A stretch of 64,000 bases of DNA from Pontibacter sp. SGAir0037 (lineage in GTDB: Bacteria > Bacteroidota > Bacteroidia > Cytophagales > Hymenobacteraceae): the NCBI RefSeq assembly GCF_005491705.1, contig NZ_CP028092.1:3658001-3722000 (forward strand), given 5' to 3'. Numbering within the stretch: position 1 is the stretch's first letter; the number at the start of each line of letters is the position of its first letter. Positions 15,740 to 25,353 of this stretch are shown piece by piece. The position numbers were made by a program, and so were the translations under genes. The notes below the pieces were generated by a model. That model was not told where the DNA came from and searched no databases. It saw nothing but the letters and a program-made list of their open reading frames with translations.

Positions 15740-18103
15740 CTATTTTAGTAACCTGACATGATAGACACCTCCTGCAATGGAGCCAGCGTGAGCAGAGAAT
15801 TTCACCTGCAATTTCCCTGCTGCACTTCTCAATAACTCTTCCGGCAAAGCATAATCCACTTCAAAAAAAGTATTGCCTTTAGATCCGTCTAACCTCACTG
15901 TTTCAATGCGCTTGTTATTAATCAGTATATCAAAGTTACGATTCATATCCTGTCCGTAATAAGTTACCCGTAAGGTGCGGGCCTCTTTCTTCGGGTCTTT
16001 CAGGTCATAGCTAAACCACCCGCTGGCATGCCGCCAATGCCGATCCTGGTGCACGCCTGACTCGGCACCTTCTCCCTGGTAATTATGATCTGATTCAGGC
16101 TGCTGTTCTCCGGGCGCAACCTGGTCAACAGTACGGGAGTCGAGCAAGAGTTTTTCCTGTTCTCTCTCCCGCAAAGCCTTATTTCTGGCCTCCAGCTTTT
16201 CCGGCGTAGAAACAGGCCAGTACACCACATAACGGGCATCATGCACCTGGAAAAAAGGCACCAACTCCACCTGCTTATAGGCATCAGTGGCAATCATATC
16301 AGAGGCTTTAAATGTAAGTGGCTTCCCATCGACAGGCTTTAATCCATCTGCCAGGCTTTTACCCGATGATACCAGCAAGGGCGCTTCTTCTATAGAATAA
16401 GCCGGCCCATGTGCAATATGCGCCATACGACTGTTATCAGCCCACAAACCTTCTAAATCTGTTTTATCTGTTATTGCTGCGAGTACAACCGGGCCATGCA
16501 CAAACGACACCCAGTCCGATTGATCCGGCAGTTGCTCTACCTTTGTTTGCATAGGCAGTGCAACCGAAACCACATCACCTGTTTTCCATTTGCGTTCTAC
16601 AGCCACATAGGTAGAAGAAACAGCTTTAGTCTTCACCTCTTTATTATTTACAAGCACTTTAAACGCCCCCTCCTTCACCCATTCAGGCTTCCTGATATTC
16701 AGCGAAAACTTTGCGGACTTTTGCAGCTCCAGCCTGAGTTCTGTCTTCTCCTCAAATGGAAACTTAGTTATCTGTTTCAGGGTAACGCCTTTCTCCTGCC
16801 ACTTCAGATGAGACGGAATAAACAAGTTAACAAATATGTCTTTCCCATTGTGTGTATAAATCAACTCGCCGTACTTTCCATGGTTTTCCAGCCCGGAGCC
16901 AACACAGCACCAAAAGCCTTCGCTGGGTTGCGAATACACACGGTAGTGCCGTGGCCTCATTGGGGTGAAATATACAAAGCCTCCTTTCTCCGGGTGCTGC
17001 GACGAAAGAATATGATTATACAAGGCCCTTTCGTAGTAAGAAATATAAGCAGGGGATGGATCTGTATAGAATAACTGCTTCGTTAGTTTCAGCATGTTAT
17101 AGGTGTTACATGTTTCGGGGCCTTCCCTGGACTCTACCATAGAACTAAAGTCATTTGTTGGATGAAAATGCTCCCGAACACTATTTCCCCCTATAGAAAC
17201 TGTTCTGTTTTTCACCACTGTCTCCCAAAAGAAAGCAGAGGCATCAGCCCAGGCGGGATCTCCTGCCACTTCCGCTATACGCTTATACCCGATTACCTTT
17301 GGTATTTGTGTATTGGCATGCAAACCCGTTAGTTTGTCTTCATTCGAAAGCAAAGGAGTTAAGATGGCACGATGAGAAAATTTCCGTGCCAGTTCAAGGT
17401 ACCTGCCGTCTCCGGTTATCTCAGCCACATCAGCAAACACCTCGTTCATGCCGCCGTGCTCGCTTCGTAGCATGTCCTGCACCTGCGCGTCGGTTAAACC
17501 TGCTGTCAGGTTCAGGCACCAGTCTGAGAATTGCACTAACATGTCTTTTGCCTTTTCGTTACCTGCATATAAATAAGCATCCCGAAGGCCAGCATAAGTT
17601 TTATGTATATTATACCAGGGTACCCACTTTTTATTTAATGAAAAGCTTTGCGCATCTATCTTGCCTCTGCTGATTTCCTCCCACATCGCATTTCCGCCTG
17701 GCACACCTCCTACATACCCATTGCCATTTTTCTTCTGGCATATTTCCAATTGGTCAATCATATAGGTTAGCCGCTTGTGTAGCTCCTCATTTCCTGTAGA
17801 AGCATACATGAGTGCCAGTGCAGTAAGGTAATGGCCCCCGATATGGCCATCCAGGCCTGTATTTTCCCAATTACCGTAAACAGGAGCTTTTGGTTCTATA
17901 CCAGCCTCCCGTAAGTATGGTGCCAGCAACCGGTCGGGGTCAAGTGCCAGCATGTATGCCATATCCGTTTGCTGTGCTTTTTTAAAGGGGCTCTCCAGCA
18001 GGCTTACTGCAGAAAGTGGAAAACTTTTAAACTGAATCTCCTGCCCGATACTGGCGAACGGTAAGAGGAGTAAAAGCAGAATACGCAAACACTTCAGGTT
18101 CAT
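15740..18103 (-). CDS. Exported beta-L-arabinofuranosidase-like enzyme, GH127 (DUF1680)
   Basis: This 787-residue enzyme has a signal peptide (about 1-20, ending ASIGQ) and an alpha/alpha-barrel of the DUF1680 type. The zinc/cysteine active site of the HypBA1 prototype is fully kept: Glu and Cys of PETCNTY (E330, C332) and the pair in FWCCVGSG (C399, C400). The first Cys of that pair is the nucleophile in the prototype. Typical features also include GNWENTGLDGHIGGHYL and RSEHGGMNEVFADVAEITGD. A C-terminal beta-sandwich region with FSYDLKDPKKEARTLRVTYYG follows. GH127 acts on beta-linked L-arabinofuranose; relatives may have other specificity, so the substrate is a family-level call. It is divergent from araR. 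Confidence 0.93.
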   Translation of the reverse strand: MNLKCLRILLLLLLPFASIGQEIQFKSFPLSAVSLLESPFKKAQQTDMAYMLALDPDRLLAPYLREAGIEPKAPVYGNWENTGLDGHIGGHYLTALALMYASTGNEELHKRLTYMIDQLEICQKKNGNGYVGGVPGGNAMWEEISRGKIDAQSFSLNKKWVPWYNIHKTYAGLRDAYLYAGNEKAKDMLVQFSDWCLNLTAGLTDAQVQDMLRSEHGGMNEVFADVAEITGDGRYLELARKFSHRAILTPLLSNEDKLTGLHANTQIPKVIGYKRIAEVAGDPAWADASAFFWETVVKNRTVSIGGNSVREHFHPTNDFSSMVESREGPETCNTYNMLKLTKQLFYTDPSPAYISYYERALYNHILSSQHPEKGGFVYFTPMRPRHYRVYSQPSEGFWCCVGSGLENHGKYGELIYTHNGKDIFVNLFIPSHLKWQEKGVTLKQITKFPFEEKTELRLELQKSAKFSLNIRKPEWVKEGAFKVLVNNKEVKTKAVSSTYVAVERKWKTGDVVSVALPMQTKVEQLPDQSDWVSFVHGPVVLAAITDKTDLEGLWADNSRMAHIAHGPAYSIEEAPLLVSSGKSLADGLKPVDGKPLTFKASDMIATDAYKQVELVPFFQVHDARYVVYWPVSTPEKLEARNKALREREQEKLLLDSRTVDQVAPGEQQPESDHNYQGEGAESGVHQDRHWRHASGWFSYDLKDPKKEARTLRVTYYGQDMNRNFDILINNKRIETVRLDGSKGNTFFEVDYALPEELLRSAAGKLQVKFSAHAGSIAGGVYHVRLLK

Positions 18104-18590
18104 TTCTTTAAAAGTTATGTATTGTTAATATTCTCACACAAATCGCTTCCTCTGTTTTAAATTAGCCTCTATTAACCATTTACAATAAAGTCATTCTTCT
18201 TGCTTAGAAGCTTTGCAAGAAATAATTTGTGTTATTTATACACTTATAAAAGTGACACATTTTTTATTGAGAAGCAAATGCTTTAATACCTTTTTCAGTT
18301 TTGCTGAAAATTCTTCTGAAAATATTGAGAAGCAACTACAGTTGCACAGTTTAAACGGCCTTATACCATTAAAGTGCAGATAAAGGATGATGTGATCTTA
18401 TTTCAGCATCTTGTAGTTGAAAGCTAACAACCAGGCAGGTTTATGAGCTCGTCATATCATTCATTCATGTATGGGATTTAATTTTTGGGTATTTATAGCC
18501 TATGCAATTGATAAAATTTTAAATCTTCGCTTATCTTGTAAGCATCTTTTAAAGATCGTGTAGTCTTTGCTAGCTATTAATTGTTAATTT
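18104..18590. other. Divergent control region between GH127 and araR
   Basis: These 487 bases lie between divergent genes and hold no ORF. They contain the GTGTTATTT-N2-ACAC motif at 18229-18243. Right before araR there is a TTG followed 22 bases later by TAGTCTTTG, a loose match to the Bacteroidota promoter pattern. Confidence 0.5.
18229..18243 (+). promoter_or_regulatory. Candidate AraR operator, site 1
   Basis: GTGTTATTTATACAC shares 13 of 15 bases with a site just upstream of araB (19352-19366). It is followed by GTGACACA (18252-18259), and TGACACA also appears in the second site. Its place between the divergent arabinosidase genes and araR fits a locus-specific regulator site. Binding is an inference. 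Confidence 0.5.
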
Positions 18591-19301
18591 ATGCTTAAAT
18601 ATTCAGGGCAAACCCGTATCCTTGTTGCTGTTGATTGTATCATCTTTGGTTTTGATGGAGAGCAATACAAACTACTTCTCATTCAAAGAGGCTTTGCTCC
18701 TGAAAAAAGAAAATGGAGTCTGATGGGTGGCTTTCTGCAGCCTGATGAAAGCCTGGATGTTGGAGCCAACCGCGTGCTAAAGCAATTAACTGGTCTGGAA
18801 AATGTGTATATGGAGCAACTACATACGTTTGGCGACCTAGAACGGGATCCTGTGGAAAGAACATTAGCAGTTGCTTATTTTGCTTTAATTGATATTCAAA
18901 AGTATGAGAAGCAATTAAGCAAAGACTTTAATGCGGAGTGGTTTCCATTAAAAGAAATGCCGGAGCTTATCTTCGATCATAACAGAATGGTTAACATGGC
19001 TAAAGAAAGGCTCCGCTATAAAGCTGCTCTGCACCCTATATTATTTGAGCTACTCCCCGATAAATTCACCTTACCACAGCTTCAGGCCTTATATGAAGGC
19101 CTGTATGAAACCAGCCTGGACAAACGGAATTTCACCAGAAAACTATTATCTACCGGCTTATTTATAAAGCAACAGGACAAGGAGAAAGAAAGCTCTAAGA
19201 AAGGAGCATTTTATTATAAACTTGACCAGTCAAAGTATTTAGATGATTTTCAAGCCTTTCTAAAGTTCATTCCAAATCCTGATAAACTTCTAACTAGTTA
19301 G
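18591..19301 (+). CDS. araR: Nudix-type transcriptional regulator of arabinose use (AraR-like)
   Basis: This 236-residue protein has a Nudix domain (about 8-145) followed by a winged-helix DNA-binding domain (about 150-225, with FTLPQLQALYEGLYET and DKRNFTRKLL). The Nudix box keeps G47 and E53 but has V62 in place of the first Glu of the REUxEE core and Q65, L66 for the last two (RVLKQLTGL). So hydrolase activity is probably lost, as in NrtR- and AraR-type sensors. In Bacteroides a regulator of this architecture controls L-arabinose genes in response to arabinose. Here it sits between the arabinosidases and araBD, which strongly supports the same role. Confidence 0.88.
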   Translation: MLKYSGQTRILVAVDCIIFGFDGEQYKLLLIQRGFAPEKRKWSLMGGFLQPDESLDVGANRVLKQLTGLENVYMEQLHTFGDLERDPVERTLAVAYFALIDIQKYEKQLSKDFNAEWFPLKEMPELIFDHNRMVNMAKERLRYKAALHPILFELLPDKFTLPQLQALYEGLYETSLDKRNFTRKLLSTGLFIKQQDKEKESSKKGAFYYKLDQSKYLDDFQAFLKFIPNPDKLLTS

Positions 19302-19351
19302 TCAGTATCTACAAAAAAGATATTCTTGGAACTTCATATTTTAAACAATAA

Positions 19352-19366
19352 GTGTTATTTTGACAC
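19352..19366 (+). promoter_or_regulatory. Candidate AraR operator, site 2 (before araB)
   Basis: GTGTTATTTTGACAC lies 19 bases before the araB GTG start and matches site 1 (18229-18243) except at two bases. It is part of a larger imperfect inverted repeat, TTATTTT with AAAATAA further right. At this distance a bound protein would block transcription or initiation of the araBD operon. Confidence 0.55.
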
Positions 19367-19384
19367 AAAATTAAAATAATAACT

Positions 19385-21106
19385 GTGAATCAGGAACAAT
19401 ATGTAATAGGAGTAGACTATGGTTCAGACTCAGTCCGCTCCGTTTTAGTAAATGCCTCTAACGGGGAAGAGGTAGCTTCTTCGGTATTTTATTATCCGCG
19501 CTGGCAAAAAGGGCTTTTCTGCAATTCTTCCGCGAACCAGTTCAGGCAACACCCCCTGGATTATGTAGAAGGGCTAACATATACGATAAAAGATTGCCTC
19601 CAAAAAGCAGGGAGCAACACAATTGTAAAAGCGGTAAAGGGTATTTCTGTCGATACTACTGGCTCTACCCCTGTGGCGGTAGATAAAAGCGGCACGCCGT
19701 TAGCGCTATTGCCTGGTTTCGAAGAAAATCCGAACGCAATGTTTGTTCTCTGGAAAGATCATACTTCAGTTGCCGAGGCTGCTGAACTTAACCAGCATGC
19801 AACCAGGTTTGACACCAACTATCTTCAGTATGTAGGCGGCATCTATTCTTCAGAATGGTTTTGGGCAAAACTGCTCCACATACTAAGAGCAGATGTCAAC
19901 GTAAGAGAAGCATGCTACTCATGGGTAGAACACTGCGACTGGATTCCTTTCTTACTTACAGGAGGAGCAGATGTAGCCCAAATGAAAAGAGGCGTATGCT
20001 CTGCCGGGCATAAGTCGCTTTGGGCAGAAGAGTTCGGCGGGTTGCCACCGGAAGAATTTTTCTCATCACTAGACCCGCTGCTGGCCGGATTCACAGAAAG
20101 ATTATTCACAACTACTTATACTTCGGATCAGGCAGCAGGAACTTTGAGTGCGGAGTGGGCAGAAAAATTAGGTTTATCTACCGATGTTGTTATAGGGGTT
20201 GGTGCTTTCGACGCGCATATGGGCGCTGTAGGCGGGCAAATAGAGCCTTACCACCTGAGTAAGGTAATGGGCACTTCTACCTGTGATATGCTGGTGGCCC
20301 CACTTGAAGAGGTAAGCGATAAACTGGTAAACGGAATATGCGGCCAGGTACCCGGCTCTATTATACCTGGTATGATGGGACTGGAGGCAGGCCAATCTGC
20401 TTTTGGAGATGTATACGCCTGGTTCCGAAAAATTTTATTATGGCCTCTGGAGAACATACTGCTGCAATCCGAAACGGTGTCTTCCGAAACAGCGCAAGCA
20501 CTTGTTGCTGAGACAGAAGCACGCATTATTCCGGAACTTACTGCACAGGCCGCAAGAGTTCCGCTAACAGAAAATAGCGAGTATGCCCTCGACTGGCTCA
20601 ACGGCCGCAGAACACCTGATGCCAACCAATTACTAAAAGGAGCCGTAGCCGGACTTGGTTTGGGAACAGATGCGCCTAAGTTATTCAGAGCACTTGCCGA
20701 AGCTACCTGTTTCGGAGCTAAAAAAATTGTGAACAGGTTTATAGAACAAGGCATTCCGGTTAAAGGCCTGATAGGCATGGGAGGTGTGGCTAAAAAATCG
20801 CCTTTCATCATGCAGATGATGTCTGATGTAATTAACATGCCTCTCCGGATTCATAAATCAGATCAGACCTGTGCCATTGGAGCCGCCATGTTTGCCGCTA
20901 CGGCTGCCGGAATCTATGCGAAAGTAGAAGATGCCATGGATGCTATGGGGCAAGGCTTTGATGCTGAATATTCACCAGACCCGGAACGTGCCGCTCTGTA
21001 TGAGAAACGGTTTCGGAAATACGAAGCGCTAGGCGACCTTATAGAGGCACAGATAGACGCTCCGGCATCACAAGTAACAGACGTTCAAGAAGCAGTAGTC
21101 AGATAA
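19385..21106 (+). CDS. araB: Ribulokinase
   Basis: AraB phosphorylates L-ribulose to L-ribulose 5-phosphate, the second step of arabinose catabolism. This 573-residue FGGY-family kinase begins QYVIGVDYGSDSVRSVLV, the ATP-binding first motif. It contains ISVDTTGSTPVAVDKSG, WVEHCDWIPFLLTG, GAFDAHMGAVGG and MGTSTCDMLV, all typical for ribulokinase, and ends with the GLIGMGGVAKKSPFIMQMMSDV block of the second domain. Length agrees with the family. The start codon is GTG at 19385; no upstream in-frame ATG exists in the short spacer. araD begins one base after the stop. Confidence 0.97.
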   Translation: MNQEQYVIGVDYGSDSVRSVLVNASNGEEVASSVFYYPRWQKGLFCNSSANQFRQHPLDYVEGLTYTIKDCLQKAGSNTIVKAVKGISVDTTGSTPVAVDKSGTPLALLPGFEENPNAMFVLWKDHTSVAEAAELNQHATRFDTNYLQYVGGIYSSEWFWAKLLHILRADVNVREACYSWVEHCDWIPFLLTGGADVAQMKRGVCSAGHKSLWAEEFGGLPPEEFFSSLDPLLAGFTERLFTTTYTSDQAAGTLSAEWAEKLGLSTDVVIGVGAFDAHMGAVGGQIEPYHLSKVMGTSTCDMLVAPLEEVSDKLVNGICGQVPGSIIPGMMGLEAGQSAFGDVYAWFRKILLWPLENILLQSETVSSETAQALVAETEARIIPELTAQAARVPLTENSEYALDWLNGRRTPDANQLLKGAVAGLGLGTDAPKLFRALAEATCFGAKKIVNRFIEQGIPVKGLIGMGGVAKKSPFIMQMMSDVINMPLRIHKSDQTCAIGAAMFAATAAGIYAKVEDAMDAMGQGFDAEYSPDPERAALYEKRFRKYEALGDLIEAQIDAPASQVTDVQEAVVR

Positions 21107-21107
21107 C

Positions 21108-21806
21108 ATGAGTCAATACCAACACATTAAAGAAACAGCCTATCAAGCTAACATGCAGCTGCCAAAGCTGGGGCTGGTACTTTTTACTTTCGGAAATGTA
21201 AGTGCGGCAGACCGTGAGGCAGGAGTTTTTGCTATCAAGCCAAGTGGCGTGCCTTACGACGATCTTTCTCCGGATAAAATGGTGATCGTAGATTTTGAAG
21301 GCAAAACAGTAGAGGGCAACTTACGCCCTTCATCTGATACGCAAACGCACGCTGTACTTTACAAGCACTGGGAAAACATAGGCGGCATTGTACATACCCA
21401 CTCCACTTATGCTACCGCCTGGGCCCAGTCCCAGCGCGACATTCCTATCTATGGCACTACACATGCAGATCATAATACAGTAGACATTCCTTGTGCCCCC
21501 CCTATGGCGGATGCCATGATACAGGGCGACTACGAATATCAGACGGGTTTCCAGATAATGGACTACCTGAAAGAGAAGAATATGAGTTATAAAGAAGTGG
21601 AAATGGTGTTAGTGGGGAACCACGCACCCTTTACTTGGGGAAAAACAGCAGAAAAAGCAGTTTATAATAGTGCAGTTTTAGAAGAAGTTGCAAGAATGGC
21701 TTATATTACAGAGCAAATTAGAAGCGATGTTCCCCGTTTAAAGGATTCGCTGATAAAGAAGCACTATGAAAGAAAGCATGGCCCCCACTCCTACTATGGA
21801 CAATAA
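21108..21806 (+). CDS. araD: L-ribulose-5-phosphate 4-epimerase
   Basis: AraD converts L-ribulose 5-phosphate to D-xylulose 5-phosphate, feeding the pentose phosphate pathway. This 232-residue class II aldolase-like enzyme has the zinc ligands H96, H98 (VHTHSTYATAWAQ) and H172 (GNHAPFTWG). The catalytic Asp equivalents are D77 (RPSSDTQTH) and D121 (HADHNTVD). The substrate-binding KPSGVPYDDLSP is near residue 44. Length equals the E. coli enzyme within one or two residues. It overlaps neither neighbour but begins one base after araB, so translational coupling is likely. Confidence 0.97.
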   Translation: MSQYQHIKETAYQANMQLPKLGLVLFTFGNVSAADREAGVFAIKPSGVPYDDLSPDKMVIVDFEGKTVEGNLRPSSDTQTHAVLYKHWENIGGIVHTHSTYATAWAQSQRDIPIYGTTHADHNTVDIPCAPPMADAMIQGDYEYQTGFQIMDYLKEKNMSYKEVEMVLVGNHAPFTWGKTAEKAVYNSAVLEEVARMAYITEQIRSDVPRLKDSLIKKHYERKHGPHSYYGQ

Positions 21807-21879
21807 AGGTTATGGATGCCTTCTATAAGCAAGTAATTACTTTTTCTAACCCTAAACTTATAAACTCTAAAACACGCAC

Positions 21880-23754
21880 ATGACCTCAGGATTTTCTACA
21901 CTGGATTACGTAGTCTTTATCCTCTATGCCGTTATCATCCTTTTTATGGGATTATGGGTATCGAGGAATAAGAAAGGCACTGAAAAAACTGCTCAAGAAT
22001 ATTTCCTTGCTGATAAATCGCTTACCTGGTGGGCTGTTGGTGCCTCTCTTATTGCAGCCAACATCTCAGCCGAGCACTTTATCGGAACCTCGGGCTCTGG
22101 TTTTGCTATCGGTCTTGCCATATCTGCTTACGAGTGGATGGCTGCCTTTGCACTTATTATAGTAGCAAAGTATTTCCTGCCAGTATTTATCGACAATGGC
22201 ATTTATACCATGCCTCAGTTCCTGAACCAACGCTTTAACAGAGGTGTGAGTACCGCTTTTGCCGTATTCTGGCTGCTGGTGTACGTTTTTGTAAACCTGA
22301 CCTCTGTAAGCTATCTGGGTGCACTGGCGATGGAAAGCATTATGGGCATACCGCTGCAGTATGGCATCATTGGCTTGCTGTTATTCTCGGCCATATACTC
22401 TATTTACGGAGGTCTGGAGGCAGTTGCCTGGACAGACGTTATTCAGGTTATTTTCCTGGTAGGTGGTGGTTTGGTTACGACTTTCCTGGCATTAGATGCA
22501 GTAGGCGAAGGCTCTGGCATTATTGCAGGCTTGGCAAACATCTATGAGAAAGGCCGCGACCACTTCTCCATGATTATTCCGCAAGGTCATTTGTTCATAC
22601 CGGATGGCTCCGGAGGTTCTAAAGATGCCTTTATCGACCTGCCAGGTATTGCCGTAATTGCCGGTGCTATGTGGGCTACCAATTTAGGCTACTGGGGCTT
22701 TAACCAATACATTATTCAAAAAGGTCTAGCTGCCAAAAGTATCAACGAAGCCAAAAGAGGTCTTCTTTTCGCAGGTTATTTAAAGCTTCTAATGCCACTT
22801 ATTGTAGTAATTCCAGGCATTACAGCTTATGTATTATTAAATGCGCACACTCCTGAAGAGCTTTCTTCTATTCTTGGCAAATCCATAACAGAAATAGGCA
22901 CTATCGATAAATCTGACCAGGCTTACCCATGGCTGTTAAAGAACTTCGTACCGGTGGGTGTCAGAGGTGTTGCTTTTGCGGCCTTGGCAGCAGCTATCGT
23001 TTCGTCGCTGGCTTCTATGGTAAACAGTACTTCTACTATCTTTACCATGGATATCTATCGCCCCTACTTTAACCCGGATGCATCCGGTCGTTCATTAGTA
23101 CGTGTAGGTCGTATTGTAGCAGTTGTTGCATTAGGTATTGCAGCCATTGTAGCGCCACAGCTAAGTGCACTGGATCAGGTATTCCAATATATTCAGGAGT
23201 ATACCGGTTATATCTATCCGGGCGTAGTTGCTGTATTCGGTATGGGCTTATTCTGGAGACAGATCACAGCCAATGCCGCACTCTGGACAGCCATTGCCAC
23301 CATTCCGGCTGGTATTCTTTTCAAGGTGATCAGCCCGGATATGCCGTTCCTGCTACGCATGGGGTATGTATTTATTATCCTTTGCGTAATTGCGTCTGTT
23401 ATAAGCTTTGTAGAAAAAGGGGCTAAAGTAAAAGCTCCTCTGCCAGAAAGCGGAAGACAGCGAATGCTGGTAACATACGCTTATGTGCTCTTTGTGCTTG
23501 CCGCCGTTTCGCTTATTGGAGCTATCGTATATACACCGGCATACAGCTACATTGGCATCGAAGCCCTATACTTCCTGGCAGCCTTCTTCCTGATGGTTGG
23601 CATTATACTGTATACTAATGCTAAAATCGAAATTGCTGATGCCAAAGCTATTACAACAGATCCGGTTCTGTTCAACACAGGTACGCCATTTAACATAGGC
23701 GCAGCAGGCATTATCCTGATCATTGGCCTGATTTATTATTTCTTATGGCATTAG
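21880..23754 (+). CDS. Sodium/solute symporter, probable L-arabinose importer
   Basis: This 624-residue protein belongs to the SSS (SGLT-like) family with about 14 membrane helices. Family marks are YFLADKSLTWWAVGASLIAANISAEHFIGTSG-type sequence in the second helix, and the region with QVIFLVGGGLVTT and VSSLASMVNSTSTIFTMDIYRP in the core. The latter has the typical Ser/Thr pair of the sodium site. It sits 73 bases after araD in the same direction and ends at a terminator before araA. Location makes arabinose the most likely substrate, but the family also takes other sugars and myo-inositol. Confidence 0.9.
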   Translation: MTSGFSTLDYVVFILYAVIILFMGLWVSRNKKGTEKTAQEYFLADKSLTWWAVGASLIAANISAEHFIGTSGSGFAIGLAISAYEWMAAFALIIVAKYFLPVFIDNGIYTMPQFLNQRFNRGVSTAFAVFWLLVYVFVNLTSVSYLGALAMESIMGIPLQYGIIGLLLFSAIYSIYGGLEAVAWTDVIQVIFLVGGGLVTTFLALDAVGEGSGIIAGLANIYEKGRDHFSMIIPQGHLFIPDGSGGSKDAFIDLPGIAVIAGAMWATNLGYWGFNQYIIQKGLAAKSINEAKRGLLFAGYLKLLMPLIVVIPGITAYVLLNAHTPEELSSILGKSITEIGTIDKSDQAYPWLLKNFVPVGVRGVAFAALAAAIVSSLASMVNSTSTIFTMDIYRPYFNPDASGRSLVRVGRIVAVVALGIAAIVAPQLSALDQVFQYIQEYTGYIYPGVVAVFGMGLFWRQITANAALWTAIATIPAGILFKVISPDMPFLLRMGYVFIILCVIASVISFVEKGAKVKAPLPESGRQRMLVTYAYVLFVLAAVSLIGAIVYTPAYSYIGIEALYFLAAFFLMVGIILYTNAKIEIADAKAITTDPVLFNTGTPFNIGAAGIILIIGLIYYFLWH

Positions 23755-23774
23755 GCAATAATGCTTTATAACAG

Positions 23775-23807
23775 AAAGTGCAGCTATAAAATGCTGCACT
23801 TTTTTTA
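23775..23807 (+). terminator. Terminator between the symporter gene and araA
   Basis: AAAGTGCAGC (23775-23784) pairs with GCTGCACTTT (23793-23802) and is followed by a T-run. It ends the araBD-symporter transcript and implies that araA has its own promoter. Confidence 0.85.
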
Positions 23808-23808
23808 A

Positions 23809-23838
23809 TTGAATTAATTAGTGTTAAACATACATTTC
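23809..23838 (+). promoter_or_regulatory. Candidate araA promoter with overlapping operator-like sequence
   Basis: TTG (23809-23811) and TACATTTC (23831-23838) are 19 bases apart, one base from the Bacteroidota TTG/TAnnTTTG pattern. The spacer holds GTGTTAAACATACA (23821-23834), partly like the two candidate AraR sites. The -7 element is only 7 bases from the ATG, so the mRNA would have almost no leader; this lowers confidence. Confidence 0.3.
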
Positions 23839-23845
23839 ATTTTTT

Positions 23846-25348
23846 ATGATAGATCTGAAACAGTTCGAAGTTTGGTTTGTAACTGGTAGCCAGCATTTAT
23901 ATGGCGAAGAAACACTTAACCAGGTAGCCGAACATTCACAGCAGATTGCACAAGGTTTGCATGAAGCCCCACAGGTACCTGTAAATGTAGTATTTAAGCC
24001 CGTAGTAAAGACAACTGAAGAGATTTATCGTATTTGCCAGGATGCAAACGTAGCCGAGAACTGCGTAGGTGTGATTGCCTGGATGCATACTTTCTCTCCT
24101 GCAAAAATGTGGATCGGTGGTTTAAAAATTCTGAACAAACCTCTGCTGCACCTGCACACCCAGTTTAACCGCGATATTCCGTGGAATTCCATTGACATGG
24201 ATTTCATGAACCTGAACCAGAGTGCCCACGGCGACCGTGAGTTTGGGTTTATGGTATCGAGAATGCGCATCAACAGAAAAGTTGTGGTAGGCCACTGGCA
24301 GGACGAAGCCGTGCTGGATCAGATTAATGGCTGGAGCCGGGCTGCCTGTGGCTGGTACGACTGGCAAGGTGCTAAATTTGCCCGCTTCGGCGATAATATG
24401 CGCTATGTAGCCGTTACAGAAGGTGATAAGGTAGAAGCTGAAATGAAATTCGGTTTCTCTGTGAATACCTATGGTATTGGCGACTTGGTAAAAGTTATAA
24501 ATGAGGTCAGCGACCAGGCGATTGACCAGCTCACAGCTGAGTACGAAGAACGCTATGCTGTAGTAGAGGCTTTACGCAAAGGCGGGAACCAGTACAACTC
24601 ATTGAGAGATGCTGCAAAAATTGAGATCGGGCTGCGCACTTTCCTGGAAGAAGGAAATTTTAAAGGCTTTTCCGACACGTTTGAAGACCTGCATGGCATG
24701 GTGCAGCTGCCTGGCATAGCTGCACAGCGCTTAATGGGGCAGGGCTATGGTTTTGCCGGTGAAGGCGATTGGAAAACTGCCGCCCTGGTTAGAGCCATGA
24801 AAGTAATGGGAAGCGGATTAAAAGGCGGTAATGCCTTTATGGAAGACTACACCTACCACTTCGACCCGAACAACTCTCTTGTACTCGGCTCGCACATGCT
24901 TGAGATCGATGAGTCGATTGCAAACGGCAAACCGTCCTGCGAAATCCATCCGCTTGGTATAGGAGGCAAAGCGGATCCTGTTCGGCTGGTCTTTAATGTA
25001 GCCGGTGGTCCTGCCCTGAATGCTTCTATTGTTGACATGGGCAATCGCTTTAGGTTATTGGTAAACGAAGTGGAAGCTGTAGAGCCAGAACATGAGCTGC
25101 CAAACTTACCGGTTGCACGTGTTCTATGGAAGCCATACCCAGACATGAAAACAGGTTGTGCTGCCTGGATTCTGGCTGGCGGTGCACACCATACCTGCTA
25201 CAGCCAAAACCTGACTTCTGAGCAGTTACAGGATTTTGCCGACATGGCCGGTATAGAATGTGTGCTCATCGATAAAGAAACCAGGCTTCGTCAACTGCAA
25301 AATGAGTTGCGCTGGAGCGAGGTTTATTACCAGATAAACAAATCTTAG
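23846..25348 (+). CDS. araA: L-arabinose isomerase
   Basis: AraA converts L-arabinose to L-ribulose, the first step in the pathway. The 500-residue protein has the full family pattern: [16 protein letters not shown] at the start, [46 protein letters not shown], then [17 protein letters not shown] with the catalytic Glu, MEDYTYHF and SHMLEID. The Glu and His residues that hold the divalent metal lie in these blocks. Length is the same as in E. coli. It is placed after a terminator, so expression is separate from araBD, but it is close enough to share regulation by AraR. Confidence 0.97.
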   Translation: MIDLKQFEVWFVTGSQHLYGEETLNQVAEHSQQIAQGLHEAPQVPVNVVFKPVVKTTEEIYRICQDANVAENCVGVIAWMHTFSPAKMWIGGLKILNKPLLHLHTQFNRDIPWNSIDMDFMNLNQSAHGDREFGFMVSRMRINRKVVVGHWQDEAVLDQINGWSRAACGWYDWQGAKFARFGDNMRYVAVTEGDKVEAEMKFGFSVNTYGIGDLVKVINEVSDQAIDQLTAEYEERYAVVEALRKGGNQYNSLRDAAKIEIGLRTFLEEGNFKGFSDTFEDLHGMVQLPGIAAQRLMGQGYGFAGEGDWKTAALVRAMKVMGSGLKGGNAFMEDYTYHFDPNNSLVLGSHMLEIDESIANGKPSCEIHPLGIGGKADPVRLVFNVAGGPALNASIVDMGNRFRLLVNEVEAVEPEHELPNLPVARVLWKPYPDMKTGCAAWILAGGAHHTCYSQNLTSEQLQDFADMAGIECVLIDKETRLRQLQNELRWSEVYYQINKS

Positions 25349-25353
25349 TTAAA

